A DNA stretch of 64,000 nucleotides from Rhyacophila brunnea (GCA_022495005.1 JAGYXB010000081.1:62001-126000); one strand, 5' to 3'. Counted from the stretch's first letter, positions 48,076 through 60,758 are shown. The notes: generated by a model not told the origin, from the letters alone. Program-made: numbers and translations.

Positions 48076-51000
48076 ACATAAGTCTGTATCTATCAAGTCA
48101 ATCACTTAAGCGACGGAAAGCTATTAGAAGCCCGCACTCGCCTGCTATCGTGATGGAAATGAATGTTCTTTGTAACACCGTCTCTCGTGACCCCTAATTG
48201 ATTATTCTTGTAACAATAACACTGGGGATTAGGAGATGGGTGAAGAGATAAGGAATGGAATGGGACTATAAATGGCCCAACCACCTACTCAATAGAATAC
48301 TCGTACCTATTTAAAAAATATAAATAATATTTATGGTATGGAATTGTCAACAAAATATGATAAAATTTATTATATTACCTATTATATAAATTTATTTTTA
48401 CAGATACTGTTAAATAGTATAGAGATAAAGATGTTGTTAAAAAATAATCACTTAGGCCTTATGGAGTTAAATTAGAATTTTATTTTCTGAATCCCAAAAA
48501 TCCTGTCAGCATGAGTTACTGTGTTATAAAGTTGTATTATTTTTTGTGTAGGGACATAGATAAACGAATTTATACGAAATCGATAAAATAATTATTTCCA
48601 TTTGTTTTCCTGAAACGTTCCGAAATTGACCATTAGTACCTTCTACCTCAAAAACCTCGGTTTTAATATAAATCGTATGAGTCGTGTTTTTATAGCTATA
48701 GGAGTTTCCTAATAAAGTTGATATAACCTTACTGGAATAAAAAGGTACATCACTATATTGTGTATTGTGTAGTCTAATACTAGAACAGACATAGTATATG
48801 CATCTATAGAGTGTTATTTAGGCATTCTCAAAACTATTTGATAGATTGTGGCATCGTTTAGTTTAAATCTTATACACTAGGTACTAAGTGATAACCTCTA
48901 CTTTACAGTAATGTAAATCCGGATGATATACTAAGAACATTGTGTTTCATGTTAACACATTTTAACATCTTTTCTTATATGCCTGTTCATATTTCTACTT
49001 ATATGTAAATATCATCGGAAAAGTTCCATGTATTTTAATAAAATAATTACATTACTTAGGAAACATTCTGTTTATCAGAACGTGCCGCGAAGAAACCCGT
49101 AAAATTGAATTTGCATTCGAAATGAGGCTGGAATAAATAATAATATTAAAGTGATTATGTTGCCATTCTTTGGAAATAACTCGATTAACTTATTGCGTTT
49201 TCCTTATCTTTACAGATTTAATAAGAGAATTTTGTTTACGATTTTTTTTAATTGATATTTTTCTAAACTTCTGGCAATATTCTTTTATTAGACAATACGT
49301 GAACTGTATTTTAAATCGTAATAAAAATCGAAAAACAACACAATAATAAAATATCTCACTTTTATATTTATAGCCAAAACAGAAATATTACTGAATATGT
49401 TAGCATTGATTTCACACGTAAGTTATTTTGTAACCAAGTAAGATTTGAATAGTTTTTAATTTCTTAGGCTTATGAACACATTTAATTTTACACACATTAA
49501 TTATACGGTATACTATATTGTATGATTTCGTATTTCAAAGACAAGTTTACTTTAAATAAAAATATCGATTCACGAATCATAATTAATTAAGTACTATAAT
49601 TGTATGTAAATACTAAATAGATATCTAATATTTTATAAGTATATAATAATATGTTATGTTGATGTTATTTAATATGAAAAGTAAATAATATGCACTGGTT
49701 TACCGTATGCACAGTATTACAATTTAATATATTATTATAATAACCACACTATTGGAGGTGTTTGCAAAATTCAATAGCAATGGCTACCTGATTTGTAATT
49801 TAAAAAAATATTAAAATCTTACTAATAAAATTAAATGATACGTTATAGGTTTAGTGTAATAACGACATACTGGAGAAATCTTGGTGCCATCTACATTATG
49901 AATGGAGTTTTTACAGCAGAATATACAATAATAGTATTCATATAACTACTTGTTATGATCGTAATACTTCATTACATTTTTTTAATAAAAAGGATATTTA
50001 TTATCACAATAGTTTTATAATCTGAATAAGTTTGGATACAAATATTTCAATCGGTAGTTAATTCATGAATTTGGATAAAGATTACTTTCTACTGTCGCTA
50101 TTCTGCACTTACTCGATTCTTTTGTACTTCATAAAAGAATATATATATTTTGTAAATATGAATGCAGGAAAAATAAAATAGTCACAAAATATAGGTACCT
50201 ACACAAATAAAAAGATTTCCCCTAAAGGACATAACACGATAAAATAGTATTTTTTTATTATATATTTATGTATATTTTGGCTTACATCCGAATATACTGT
50301 TTTCAAATCGGCGTTCATCTTTTTCAGCCGATGCACAAAACATGTTCTTATTTCTGTTTGTTTATTTGACGCTGGCATCGAAAGATTTTCAGCGTTTGCT
50401 TCATATTTATTAAGTAAACATGAGGAACTTGCGAACGCTTTTCGAATAACTTTATAAGTACGTCACTTGAAAGCACGAAATGGATCGTAAAGCTTTGAAT
50501 GTTGGGTTCTTAACATTTTTATGTATATTAAATACCATAAAATTGTGCTTATAAATACAGATAAGCTGCCTTTTAATATTCACGTTTAAAGTTGGTTTTC
50601 TCGAAATCGCGATAACACTTCAAATAAAATTTGATGTGAAAAATTACATGGGTAGTTAGTGACGAAAACAAGTTTTTTGTTAATATTATTATTAACAAAT
50701 ACATTTATTGTATTAACTGTCAGGGCCGGTTTTATCTGCTTCAAATGAACATTATCAACTGGTTGACAGACAATCAGTTGATTTCATTAATTAGTTTATG
50801 AATATTATAATTTTAATAAAAGTCTGTTTACTGGAAGCCAAGCGGGAATAACGGCAATTTTCATACCCGATTTCGGTAAATTTCGTGAATTTAAGAATGA
50901 TAATCTAATGAATAATCCAGTAGGTATATCGGTTATTTTTAAAAGTTGTTTGCCGCTGGCAGACTAAGCAGACAACAACCAAAATGTATAATTAAAAAAA

Positions 51001-52496
51001 AATGAAATACAAGCTCTCTATTTTAATATATTATATTACAGGATTCATGATATTATCATTAAAGTTTTATCGTATTATTTTTTTATACCCTAAAATATCT
51101 GTTGAAACCAAGTAGAATATTTTTTTAAATATTAAAAGTTTTTTTGATGGTCATTCATTATACTTTCTATAATAAATTTGTCATTTGAAACTCACTATAT
51201 TTAAAAATTAATTTACGACTCACAATTTTCCCTTTAAAAATCTTCACTCCCACTAATACTTAATTACGTATAGTTTAAAAACTTTATCAGATATCATTTT
51301 CTCAAATTACATATTTTTTTACAGAAATTTATTCCACTTTAAAGAATTAATAATGAATAATGAATCAATAAAGAATAATTAATGATTACCTATATATATT
51401 TTTTAAATTGGTTCCATTTTCATTAATAACAATAAAACAATACCTGTATTTTTTATAATATTAAAGCCAATGGTCATGTTATTGTTAAAAATAACAATAT
51501 AATCTATTCATATAATATTACAATTCACATTTAAAATATTTAAGTAACTATAATGTATGCGAGATATAGATATATACTTACCAATAGGTTCGTCAGGATC
51601 TAAAAAGTATTTTTATAAAATATTTGTCTTGCCATGATAACTTTTTTTAGGCTAGATCGTTCAAAAATTGATACAATCTAATGAGAGAGAGCAAACATTC
51701 CACCAGTAAATTATTCAAACACTGAATTATGTATGTAGAGAATCAGGAGCTATTTGATTTTGTATAAACGTGCCTGTTCACAAGTCAGCACTAAACCCAG
51801 AACTGTCCATATCCATAACGTTGGAGCTTTTAAATTAAGTTTTCAGGGACGTGCTTGGAAAGCTCTGCATTCAGCATTTGAAAGCCAGTCAACTGAAAAA
51901 GTCAAATGCAGACTAAGAGATATTTTTTACTCACAGAGAACTTTATTCTTCACGAGTTGTATAAAAGTCACTTAAAAGAGTGTCATTTTAGTTATGTTTA
52001 TCAGATGTATAAATATATCCTTTTACGCTAGTCACTTGTATATCAACCAAAATAATCAAGTCATAATACTTATTATATTATATAAAACTTACATACTTAT
52101 AGTCGATGTGTCATATTATTAATTTTAGGATATTAATTATAATGAGATCCCTAATTGAAAAAATGAGTAGACTGTACAAACAGTCCCATGAGTTTTCTAT
52201 GACATGATATAAGAAAATTCATTAGTGGTGTTTATTAGATATTTTAGATGCGGCCTAATTATATAGGTTGAATGACCAAGTTTAAATGTGATAATGTATT
52301 ATTAAATAATAAAAAAACAATTTTACCAATTAAATTATCCTCATATTATTTTGATAGGTATCTACTAATGATGGTACACAATTTTTATATTATTAGTAGG
52401 TAGATTTTTGCTACTAGCTAATTTAACAAACAACATACAATACAAAGAAGATACAAAAATTAACGAATATGGATAAAAATATAATACAGTATAACC
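48076..52496. other. Long AT-rich stretch without recognised gene
   Basis: About 4.4 kb with no transposon ends, tRNA-like boxes or convincing frames. The frame at 51754-51975 has a pyrimidine-rich TTTTCAG ahead of GGACGTGCTTGG near 51847, resembling a splice acceptor, but no recognisable domain. Confidence 0.5.
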
Positions 52497-52852
52497 TCGT
52501 TTTTACGTGCCCGGTATTCACGTTTTTCCGGCAATTGCGTGTATTTTTTTCAGTCCCGATGTATTTCAGTACATTTAATACCCGCATTTACGTTTTTCTT
52601 TCCCGCGATTTACGTCGGAAATTTTCAAAATATGCGAGTTACGCGCACTTGACAATGATTGGGTCGTGATATTCGAACGATTATTCAATAAAAATTTTAA
52701 TTGAATGTTGTTTTTTAATAAAACGTTATTTTTTTGGAAACATAAAATTTAAATGTTCTTTTTTTCAATACCCCCCCCCCCTTTTACATTTTCCCTCCAA
52801 TTAGGTTTTTTTTCTTCAGTCCCTTAAAAAACGTAAAATAGGGGTTATACTG
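52497..52852. mobile_element. pogo/Tigger-like MITE (356 bp)
   Basis: CAGTATAACCTCGTTTTTAC at the left and, reversed, CAGTATAACCCCTATTTTAC at the right, with TA on both sides (52495-52496, 52853-52854). CAGTATAACCTCG-type ends and TA duplications are typical of pogo/Tigger elements. There is no transposase frame. An 11-base run of C at 52771-52781 is unusual for this AT-rich window. Several ACGT-containing strings occur near the left end. Confidence 0.8.
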
Positions 52853-53457
52853 TATAAAATAAAACACAATATAATGTAGGTACTAGCTACTTATCCCATA
52901 TATTTTATTAATTCTCAAGATTGTTTAAGCCTGTTTTCATGAATACTAAACTGTATTTTATTTTAAATTACATAATATCTTTCCACAAAGAATGAAATTT
53001 TAAAAATATTTATTATTATTGGCTATCATACCTACGATTTAATTTAAGCAAGATAGAATAAAACAATTCATAAAATCTCAATTTCAACTTTATATCGTTT
53101 CTTCAATGCGTTCGTACTATCTGTACATAGTAAGTTGTGAGTTATATCATCCTACGAGGGCACCAAAGTTTAGACTTCTAAGATTTGAGAAGCATTATTT
53201 CCATCAAAAATATATTGGAAGACTGGTAAAGTTGCCATGCTCTGGGTACCCTGCTCAGGGTGAAAATGATGTAATAATATATTTTTAAAATATTTTTTTT
53301 GTTCCTATTTATTATTATCTGTTTATTTTATTATTACTACATATATTAATACAGGTGAATACCATTTGATCTAATTTTATACGAAGTACCTAATCAGGCA
53401 AAAAGGCGTATTAGTATAATAAAATATTCAAAAAAGTGCAAAGTTATAAAGCGTGTA
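52853..53457. other. AT-rich sequence without recognised gene
   Basis: No supported feature. Confidence 0.5.
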
Positions 53458-53665
53458 ACTCTACGACTGCGTTACAAAAACTCGAGTTTTCGACACGTTT
53501 TCCGGATGCCTCCATAATTTACATACAGAGAGTGATTAAATCATCAAGGCCAGCCCTATTTCACCCTGCAGCGGTGCTACAAAAGCGATTGACACAAATC
53601 AAATGTCATACTTCGCGAAGCTCAATAATTCACAGAATGTAGTGACGTGATGACAGTGATGAAGG
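53458..53665 (+). pseudogene. Non-LTR RT C-terminal fragment, same family as 1904-3674
   Basis: Frames contain YDCVTKTRV, then after an internal deletion FRMPP-like CGGATGCCTCC, then RPALF, TLQRCYKSD and LREAQ. In the 1904-3674 element the same blocks read YDRVTNIRV, VFRMPP, GRPSL, TLQRCYKSD and WREAQ. The nucleotide string CTGCAG.G.TGCTACAAAAGCGA is shared. Several frameshifts and stops are present. Confidence 0.65.
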
Positions 53666-54608
53666 TAGTGACGTGACCTTGATGCTGGAGCATAACAGGG
53701 TATAGTAAGTTAGATATAGGTAAGTAAAGTGTATTTTATAATATAATTTTCCACCGATTGATTATATATTAATAATAATAATCTGCATGAAACATATAAA
53801 ATTATTTGGTAACGTAATACACCATTATTAATTATTATAAAAAAAAGAAAAACAAGTTTGTAAATCAATAGTCATATTATTTAGTGTCAAATATATAATA
53901 TTGTTATACTATAGTATTGAACATCGTAAAACAAACTTTAAAGCTATTTGTGGAACAACTTTCATTCATTAAGCTTATTGAGGGCATTTTTAAACCTAAA
54001 AATACAAAATTAGGTAGGTAACGACTTTTATACTTTGCAACTGTTTTTTCTAACCGTCATAAATCTTAAAAGGGTAAACAACCCAACTGATAACAAAATT
54101 TGTTTACGGAATAGATATTTATTTATGGAACTCGCAGTGAGTAGATAATATATTTATTCAATAATCGAAATTTCCAATTCTAATTTTCCACGTGATAAAG
54201 TTCCCACCCCACACCACACCGTTTTTGCGATTTCACATATATTTTTTTATTTTATTACACACCCAGACGCACATAAAAATTATTAGAGGTGTTTCAAAAA
54301 TAGATTTCATTATAAGATATAAACAGATGTTTGTTTTGTTATCTATGTACCTACTATTAAAAGCACTAATCAGTGTATCTACCTATCCTATAAAAAATAT
54401 TTTGTTTTATACTTTTAAAATAAAATAACAGGCTTTAAAATTTTTGTTATAATATATAAAAATTATTATTTATTATTATTATTATTTTTATTTTGACATT
54501 TTAATAAATTATAAAGCAACCTAAATATTTTTTAGTATCAATTCTTATTCTTCTTAGTCCAAGTACATTTCTCAATTAGAGCAATTTCTGTAATTTACCA
54601 GTAGGTAC
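53666..54608. other. AT-rich sequence without recognised gene
   Basis: GTAGTGACGTGA is repeated at 53639 and 53667. It ends in GTAGGTAC (54601-54608), the left target duplication of the hAT-like element. Confidence 0.5.
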
Positions 54609-55295
54609 TAGGGATTCCAATCCCGGGATCCCGAGCTATTTTTGATACCTTGAATCACGGGATTGGGAAACGTCATCCCGAAACTTTCGGGATTGATTTT
54701 TTTATCAATTTTTATGGTAAATAAAATAAAAATGAAAATATTACAGAAAAAATACTTTTAATAACAAATAACTACATTAGAAATAAACTGAGTTTGAATG
54801 AAGTTTGATTTATACCCATTTGTAAATTGCCGATTCATTTTATTTTTTCACGTAAATTAATAAAAGTGAGAAAGATTGGAAAAAAACAATGCTTCGCACT
54901 ATTAACAAAGTAATTCCATCATGATCTCATACGTTTTACGGCAGTTTCATATTTGGCTGACTAATAAAATTAGATTTATGAAGCAAAAGGCCATAAGTAC
55001 ACCATGATTTACTCTACTATCAGAAACAGCATTCTCATATTAAATTCACATTATTATTTATATTAGAATATTATTTACTCCATTAAACTTATGTATTTCC
55101 AATATTGAACGTTTACAATATAAACAATAAATGTCTTAAATAGTATAAATTATACTAGATTTATTTTTGACCAATTTTATCAATGTTATTTGTAAATATA
55201 AAATTTTTATATTAACAACGGAAAAAAATGCCAATCCCGGGATTGTCAAATTGTAATCCCGGGATCAGAATTTTGGCTCAGGATTAGATTCCCTA
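54609..55295. mobile_element. hAT-like non-autonomous transposon (687 bp) with 8-bp target duplication
   Basis: TAGGGATTCCAATCC at the left and, reversed, TAGGGAATCTAATCC at the right, flanked by perfect GTAGGTAC copies (54601-54608, 55296-55303). An 8-bp duplication with short TAGGG-type ends is diagnostic of the hAT superfamily. Subterminal CCCGGGATTG and CGGGATC strings recur on both sides. A weak LLSETAFSY reading near 55015-55045 recalls the hAT C-terminal SERVFS motif, so it may derive from an internally deleted autonomous copy; that part is uncertain. Confidence 0.85.
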
Positions 55296-55369
55296 GTAGG
55301 TACTATTAGGTCTTCTCAATTTATGCCAGCATCCGTAAAGTCTACTGTATATATAATTATATAAATGAT

Positions 55370-55680
55370 TAATAAACAAACGATTTTGTATATTTAACGA
55401 ATAATTCACAAGCTTTAAGAATGTTACACTTTTTATTAAATTTTATTTTACTTATTTTTCTGAGATATATTCAAATTATGAAAATATGATGTTCAATTTT
55501 AATTTATATGCGTTTATTTAAAAAAAAAAATCTTATATAACTTTATAAATTATGTTAGCTATAAAAATCTTTGAAAAAAATACAAAGTTCGACGGGATTT
55601 GAAGCCATATTACGATTAGTACAGATATACTTTACTGATTAAGTTACAGGCTTCAATGCACCAGCAATGTTTACTCATAA
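55370..55680 (-). repeat. tRNA-like SINE family B copy (decayed)
   Basis: The minus strand has a tRNA-like head at 55588-55665 with GGCTTCAAATCCC as B box. Its body runs left to AACGAATAATTCACAAGC and TTTAAGAATGTTA near 55397, paralleling the left copy at 40438-40665. Confidence 0.5.
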
Positions 55681-55843
55681 TGAAATGCTTATCAAAATAC
55701 GTTAATTTTGAATATCGGGGTTTTTGTTTTTTATCAAGGTATTGAGTTTTTTAGGTTTTTATCAATTATTGAGTGCCCTTATTACTAATAGATATCAGGA
55801 TCCCCTAGAATTTTAGTTATAATATAATTGCATAATAATTTAA

Positions 55844-55965
55844 TAAACTATTTCTTTTATTCAACGAATAATTCACAAGATTTGAGGATCTGATAGTCAT
55901 TATATTGAACATACATAAAGGTATATTCTCAAATCTTGTAAATTATTCATTCAATATAAATAAGA
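55844..55965. repeat. Short snapback made of the family B end
   Basis: CTATTTCTTTTATTCAACGA and AATAATTCACAAGATTTGAG at 55849-55886 are mirrored by CTCAAATCTTGTAAATTATT near 55929-55948. The left half matches 40439-40470. Confidence 0.55.
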
Positions 55966-56234
55966 TATAGGTAAATAATGTTTTTTGTAACATTAATCAC
56001 CCTCAATGTTCATTGCGCCGACGTGTATGTTCCTACGTAATACTTTTCTTTGACGTCACACACTCGAGGTATCATAATCTCGTTTTGCAGTCGTTCGACT
56101 TCAATATATTATTATGTACCCTAGATTAGTTATGTCAGAAAGTTAGCTTAGATTATAGTTTGTAGTTGTAATTTTTTGATTACTCCGAGTTCGAGTCTCG
56201 CTAATAATGAATTTTATTGTGTTTTTTTAATATA
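55966..56234. other. Intergenic, with a possible tRNA-like box
   Basis: GAGTTCGAGTCTCG at 56182-56195 resembles a B box with T-stem pairing. No head or body can be traced. Confidence 0.35.
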
Positions 56235-56892
56235 ATATCGTCACCGTTCAGGCAAAAGTTACCAACCCTCAGTTTTGTCAGGGCAGTTTTGAGTTGAGTA
56301 TGTCACCTGAAACGTAAAATTATGTTCTTTAAGATGCAAAGTCACCACGGTACATTAGTTAGTAAAATGTTGCCTAAATCCGAATTATTTGATTTTTACT
56401 GAATGACTTTCAATAAAATCTTAACAAGCATAAGTCATTATAAGCGGATAGACATTATTGACACTATAAAAAATAAATCCTTCGTTATAAACATAGAAGC
56501 AAAAGTCACTAAACTATGTATGGTGACTTACTGATTTGTCATTTGAAAATTTCTAATACTCGTCTGACACACGCAACAATAACTAAACAGGAATAGATAC
56601 TTTAGCTTATCATAATAAGATCGATTTGGTCCAGGTTATTAACAAGCAAAAGTCACCAAACCACATTTCAGCCATCTTGCCTCTTTCAAAACTTTCCAGA
56701 TGTATTTATTAGCATCAAAAAGTAAAAGTAACCTAAATAACTTATTAAGAAGACATGAAAAAATTATGTAATGTAGAGAAAATCTTTAAAACAGTAAAAT
56801 CTGATATTTCCTTTATCTCCAAACTTTCAAATTACAATATCTCGAAATGATGTTTTTTGGGTTGGTGACTTTTGCCTGAACGGTGACGATAT
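56235..56892. mobile_element. TIR element with ATATCGTC-type ends (about 655 bp)
   Basis: ATATCGTCACCGTTCAGGCA continuing into AAAGTTACCAAC at the left is the reverse complement of the right end with one mismatch over 32 bases. Sub-internal AGCAAAAGTCACTAAAC and AGCAAAAGTCACCAAAC repeats (near 56498 and 56646) echo the terminal AAAAGTCACCAAC. The ends resemble those of the 28.8-kb and 42.2-kb MITEs (CGTCACTGTTCTGGCAGAAG), suggesting one superfamily. No transposase frame. Confidence 0.8.
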
Positions 56893-57477
56893 ATTATATA
56901 TCTAGATCGACAGAGTGTATTTTTTTACATTTTTTTTTACATTTCGTTTCATTTATAGGAAACGACAGAATGTTTAAAAAATCTTTGTAAATGCGTTGTT
57001 ATTTCATATTACTCCATAATATGCTTCATATGGTAGACACGGGGAAAATAACATAATACACGATTCATATATTTAAATTTCAATTCCGTTACATTTATTT
57101 ACACACACGAATATTACAGTAATTTTATTATTCTAAGTTTAATAATGAAAACAATGAAAATGATAAATCATGAAAAATAGGTATTTTTAAGTAAGTCTTG
57201 TTTTCAGATTATCATAAGTCATAACTTCTAAATTATATTATATTTTAATAAAATAGATAAAATCAAACAAAATTATATAACTATATCGTTATAGTTTGTT
57301 TGTATATTTAAAGAAAGAGATTTTTGTATAATTAAATATAAAATTACAAAGCTTAAACCATTACCCTGAAAAGTTGCTTCTAGTGGCTAACTTCTACACG
57401 GTTGGTACATAATTATTATATCATCATATTAGTAGATGTGAAGAAGGTTTTTTTTCATATATACAGTATCTATTTTT
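56893..57477. other. AT-rich sequence without recognised gene
   Basis: No supported feature. Confidence 0.5.
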
Positions 57478-57633
57478 AAGAGAAATGGATTTTAGCCGCT
57501 TTCTCAACCTATTAGATCCATACTCTGGATCCAAAAACATATTGAAAACAGCCTGCGAATTTTTAGTCCTGGGAATTAAATCTGGAACCTACGATATTAT
57601 AATCCATCACGTTAGAGCTCGGCCATTTTAATA
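57478..57633 (-). repeat. tRNA-derived SINE, family A, copy 6 (partial, diverged)
   Basis: The plus strand reads AGAAATGGATTTTAGCCGCT, CTCAACCTATTAGATCCATA and ends GAGCTCGGCCATTTT, which are the family body and head in reverse. The B box has decayed (AGATTTAATTCCC on the minus strand). The tail portion is missing. Confidence 0.65.
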
Positions 57634-58522
57634 TATAACTATTACATGAAAAATAGTAAATTTGTATATTAAATAAATGATCACTTGTTTTAATTGTTAC
57701 TCTCCATTAATTAAAAAAAATACCAACTTTATAGTTCAAGATGTACCTAGCGTGTAACTTAATAATGTGTCACTTTGAATATTTAAGTGTCAAATAAATA
57801 TAATGAGTTTACTATTTACATAGAAAGAATGATTGATGATTTTTTTTATTTGACAACGCAAATAAAAGAGACACTAATAGGTAGTAAGTACTTTGTTATT
57901 TTACTGATATAAGGTTTCTAATAATTACACACTATGACGTGACGATAGAAACATAGGTATGTATACTGAATACAAATAAAATTAACAGAAAATCGTGAAG
58001 CAAATAATATATTTGTATTGAAACGGGGATTTAATCAGTCCCGTTATTTGCCGTCTGTACATATCGTTATTTTGATACTGAGGAAATTAAAGATTTCATT
58101 AACGCAGTATAAATTACTCATGCCCAAAAAATACGGTGGATTTTTATTTCGTCTTTCCCCTTTTCTGTTGACAAAACATTTCCCTTTGCCGAATTAATTA
58201 TGTTCACTCTATCGCAATGATGATAATATCGTCGCGAATACACTTTGTTGAATCGTATGTGACGATGGATTTTTTAATAATTTTGACGGCGTATAATATA
58301 AAGTATTAATTATTGCTTCTTACTTATGTGGACATAATATCTACTCCTTGGGTAGAGCATATTAATTTATTTTAAACCAAGCTTATTATGTCACTTATAA
58401 CTCATAGTCAATAACTTTTAGTATCTTCCCAAATAATGTCAGCATTCTGTAGATCTTCCGTAGACATGGTTAATATCCGTGGCTCTATCCAACTGCTTTT
58501 CTCTAAGGTATGCTTACATACT
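57634..58522. other. AT-rich sequence, then upstream part of an interrupted element
   Basis: No gene to about 58430. 58436-58522 is less AT-rich and may belong to the poly(A) element that resumes at 59031. It ends with ATGCTTACATACT (58510-58522), the left target duplication of the next insertion. Confidence 0.4.
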
Positions 58523-59017
58523 CGTACTTTGTACTCTGTCAAAACCAAATGCCGACTATTTTACGCTTGCATTCTGACGTTGTTGCTTTACGGTGTGAAT
58601 CATGGCACCTTACGAAGGCTCAGAGCAACCGTATACTGAGCTTCGAAAACAGATGTTTGCGACGAATACTGGGTGTGCGATGGTATGACTTTAGGGGCAA
58701 CGAGGAGATAAGAGAACGCACCAAGCAGCCTCTCATCACGCTGAAAGTGAAGAGGCGACGTTGGACCTGGCTCAACCACATGCTGCGGATGCCAGAAGAG
58801 AACTTCAACTTGGCTTGCCTGTTCTTCAAGCCGACCGGATTCCGGCGTCCTGGAAGGCCGCTAAATACAATCTACATAGTGTATACGGCGAAGCTACGGG
58901 ATGCTGGTTTGACCTGGAATGAAGCAAGAAGACTGGCGAGCGACAGGGATTCTTGGAGGCGCCACGTGGTATCCATATGCTCTGGTTAAGGGGCGGATAT
59001 GGCAAAAGAAGAAGAAG
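58523..59017 (+). mobile_element. 5'-truncated non-LTR insertion with (AAG)n tail and 13-bp target duplication
   Basis: ATGCTTACATACT at 58510-58522 recurs at 59018-59030. The 495-bp insert starts at TLYSVKTKCRLF, matching RLYSVRTKCRLF in the 1904-3674 element. It continues ESWHLTK, SFENRCLRRILGV, WTWLNHMLRM, FRRPGRP, KLRDAGLTWNEARRLASDRDSWRRHV, and ends GGCAAAAGAAGAAGAAG. A frameshift lies near 58594-58602 (YGVNH where a Cys-Glu-Ser is expected). Same family, same 3' tail, much shorter 5' truncation product. Confidence 0.9.
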
Positions 59018-59030
59018 ATGCTTACATACT

Positions 59031-59512
59031 GTAGCTCAAAGTTTAGAAGGGATCTTTATTTAGCTATATTTTTCCGACTTATACGCTGCGTAAATAGAAA
59101 CTCTGCCATTCTTGGTGGTATTGGCTTGTATGTCTTTGATAGAGGGAGTCCGTTGTTTGTTCTTTTAAGGTGCAGAACTAACATGCGATTGGTAATGCCA
59201 ATTGGGAGGGCAATAACTCTGTTCAACCAAATTACTTCGTATATTGACATATTCCACCTGCTTGAGGATGAGTATAGGTGGGTTTTGTTTTATAAATTCA
59301 TAAAATAGGATCTGCTTAGCTCATTTGATGTACTCCCTTGTATCTAATTTATATTTTTATTGTATTTACACTTTTCAACTGTTTAATGCGGATCTATTTT
59401 GTTTATGTAATACTGTTAAAATAATATTTCTTTGGTTCTAAATGTCATGTCATGAACGTCTTGAATTACTAATTTGTAATGTTACTATACTAACTATACG
59501 TAAAAAAAAAAC
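59031..59512 (+). pseudogene. Poly(A) non-LTR element: polymerase C-terminus and 3' untranslated region
   Basis: With the interrupting insert removed, the frame reads LTYCSSKFRRDLYLAIFFRL, then RNSAILGGIGLYV, SPLFVLLRCRTN, MPIGRAITLFNQITSYIDIFH, and stops at 59306. A pattern of RRD....F...L, then SPLF...R.RTN, then SP..R....FN......DIF is the usual C-terminal tail of Jockey/CR1-group reverse transcriptases. The 3' untranslated region carries CATGTCATGAACGTCTTG and TAATTTGTAATG, ending in ten A near 59501-59510. A second 3' end is at 39590-39812. The exact clade is uncertain. Confidence 0.6.
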
Positions 59513-60758
59513 CAATTTGAAATCTTGGAAATGGTATAAATGCTGGTCGACTGAAAGAAAATGTGAGACAAATGAGACTCTTGAAGTATTCCTGGTCGAA
59601 CCAGACCTAACGTCGGATTTCCACCATAGATGTGATGGCAGGCGGCATGGTAAAGTATTCGATTGTTACTTTTAATGATATGAATGAAGGGAGCCAAACA
59701 ACCATAAGAACGTTGTAAAACCCTCATGATCTTTTGTGCTAAGGTATCTTCACAAGCGCAACAAAAAAAACTCACTGAGTTAGTAGGTATAAATGTGTCA
59801 GATTCTTGTGGCAAATCATTTAGGTGTTGGTATTGTTACTTTTACAAATTACACTGATTTCGTCGTAGCCGCGGTGCCTGATGAATCTATTCTTTTTATC
59901 AATAAAATTAAAAATAAATGAAAAGTGATGATCTAATATAATATCAATTGTTATCAGCTATAATATGGTAATTTATTTATTATTTTAGGATAGAGGGTAA
60001 GATTGTTGAAAATTACCTCAATTAGAGACCAATCTAAAGAAATTAACCCAGAAAATATGAAACATATAAACGTTACATAGCTATTTAAATACTTGCCAGG
60101 AAAGTGCTTTATCCAAGTGGTAACCCTATGCGACCCAACCTTTATCTAATTAATATAACCTATTTTAAAGACTGTCATATATTTTCATATATAAATTTAC
60201 TACATCCATAAATGTCATCTTGTATTGAATGACGTTTGTTTATGTATTTCATTCATATTTAATCCACCTGTTAAGGTAAACAGCTTACACTCGATATATC
60301 AGATGATTAGGTGATAAATTGTTTTTAAATTTTAGACGTAAAAATGCTCATTTTTCTGCAAAAACTAATTACATTGGGGAATAAGGCACTATGAAACATT
60401 ATGGTAATTATCATTTACCAGAATATACAGGACTTAATTTACGTAATTTAATAATTATCAAGATCGGTTTTTTATGTTTAAAAGAATATTGCCAACAGCT
60501 ATGAAGAAAAAAAAACGTGCAAAATATTAATCTTTTGGTGAACGCTATTGTAAAACTATGGAAAACAAACAAACAACTTCTCAACATAATATTATCCTCC
60601 ATATTTTTTAAACGTGATAAACGTGAATTAAAGCGACGCTTGTATTATCATATTATAGAGTATCTAATCCTAAAATGTTCAAGTGATTTATTATAAATAT
60701 TGACAATCTCTAATACGTGAATAATACCTACGTATTGTACCACAACGTTTTTCTTATA
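59513..60758. other. AT-rich sequence without recognised gene
   Basis: 59560-59660 is less AT-rich (GGTCGAACCAGACCTAACG) with no recognised motif. The rest holds nothing I can support. Confidence 0.45.

Noticed and set aside
51754..51975. 73-codon frame preceded by an acceptor-like TTTTCAG
   Set aside because: No recognisable domain and no neighbouring exon. One splice-like signal is expected by chance.
58919..59308. 129-codon frame taken as one gene
   Set aside because: It runs across the junction of two different retrotransposons. Only the part after 59030 belongs to the older element's polymerase.
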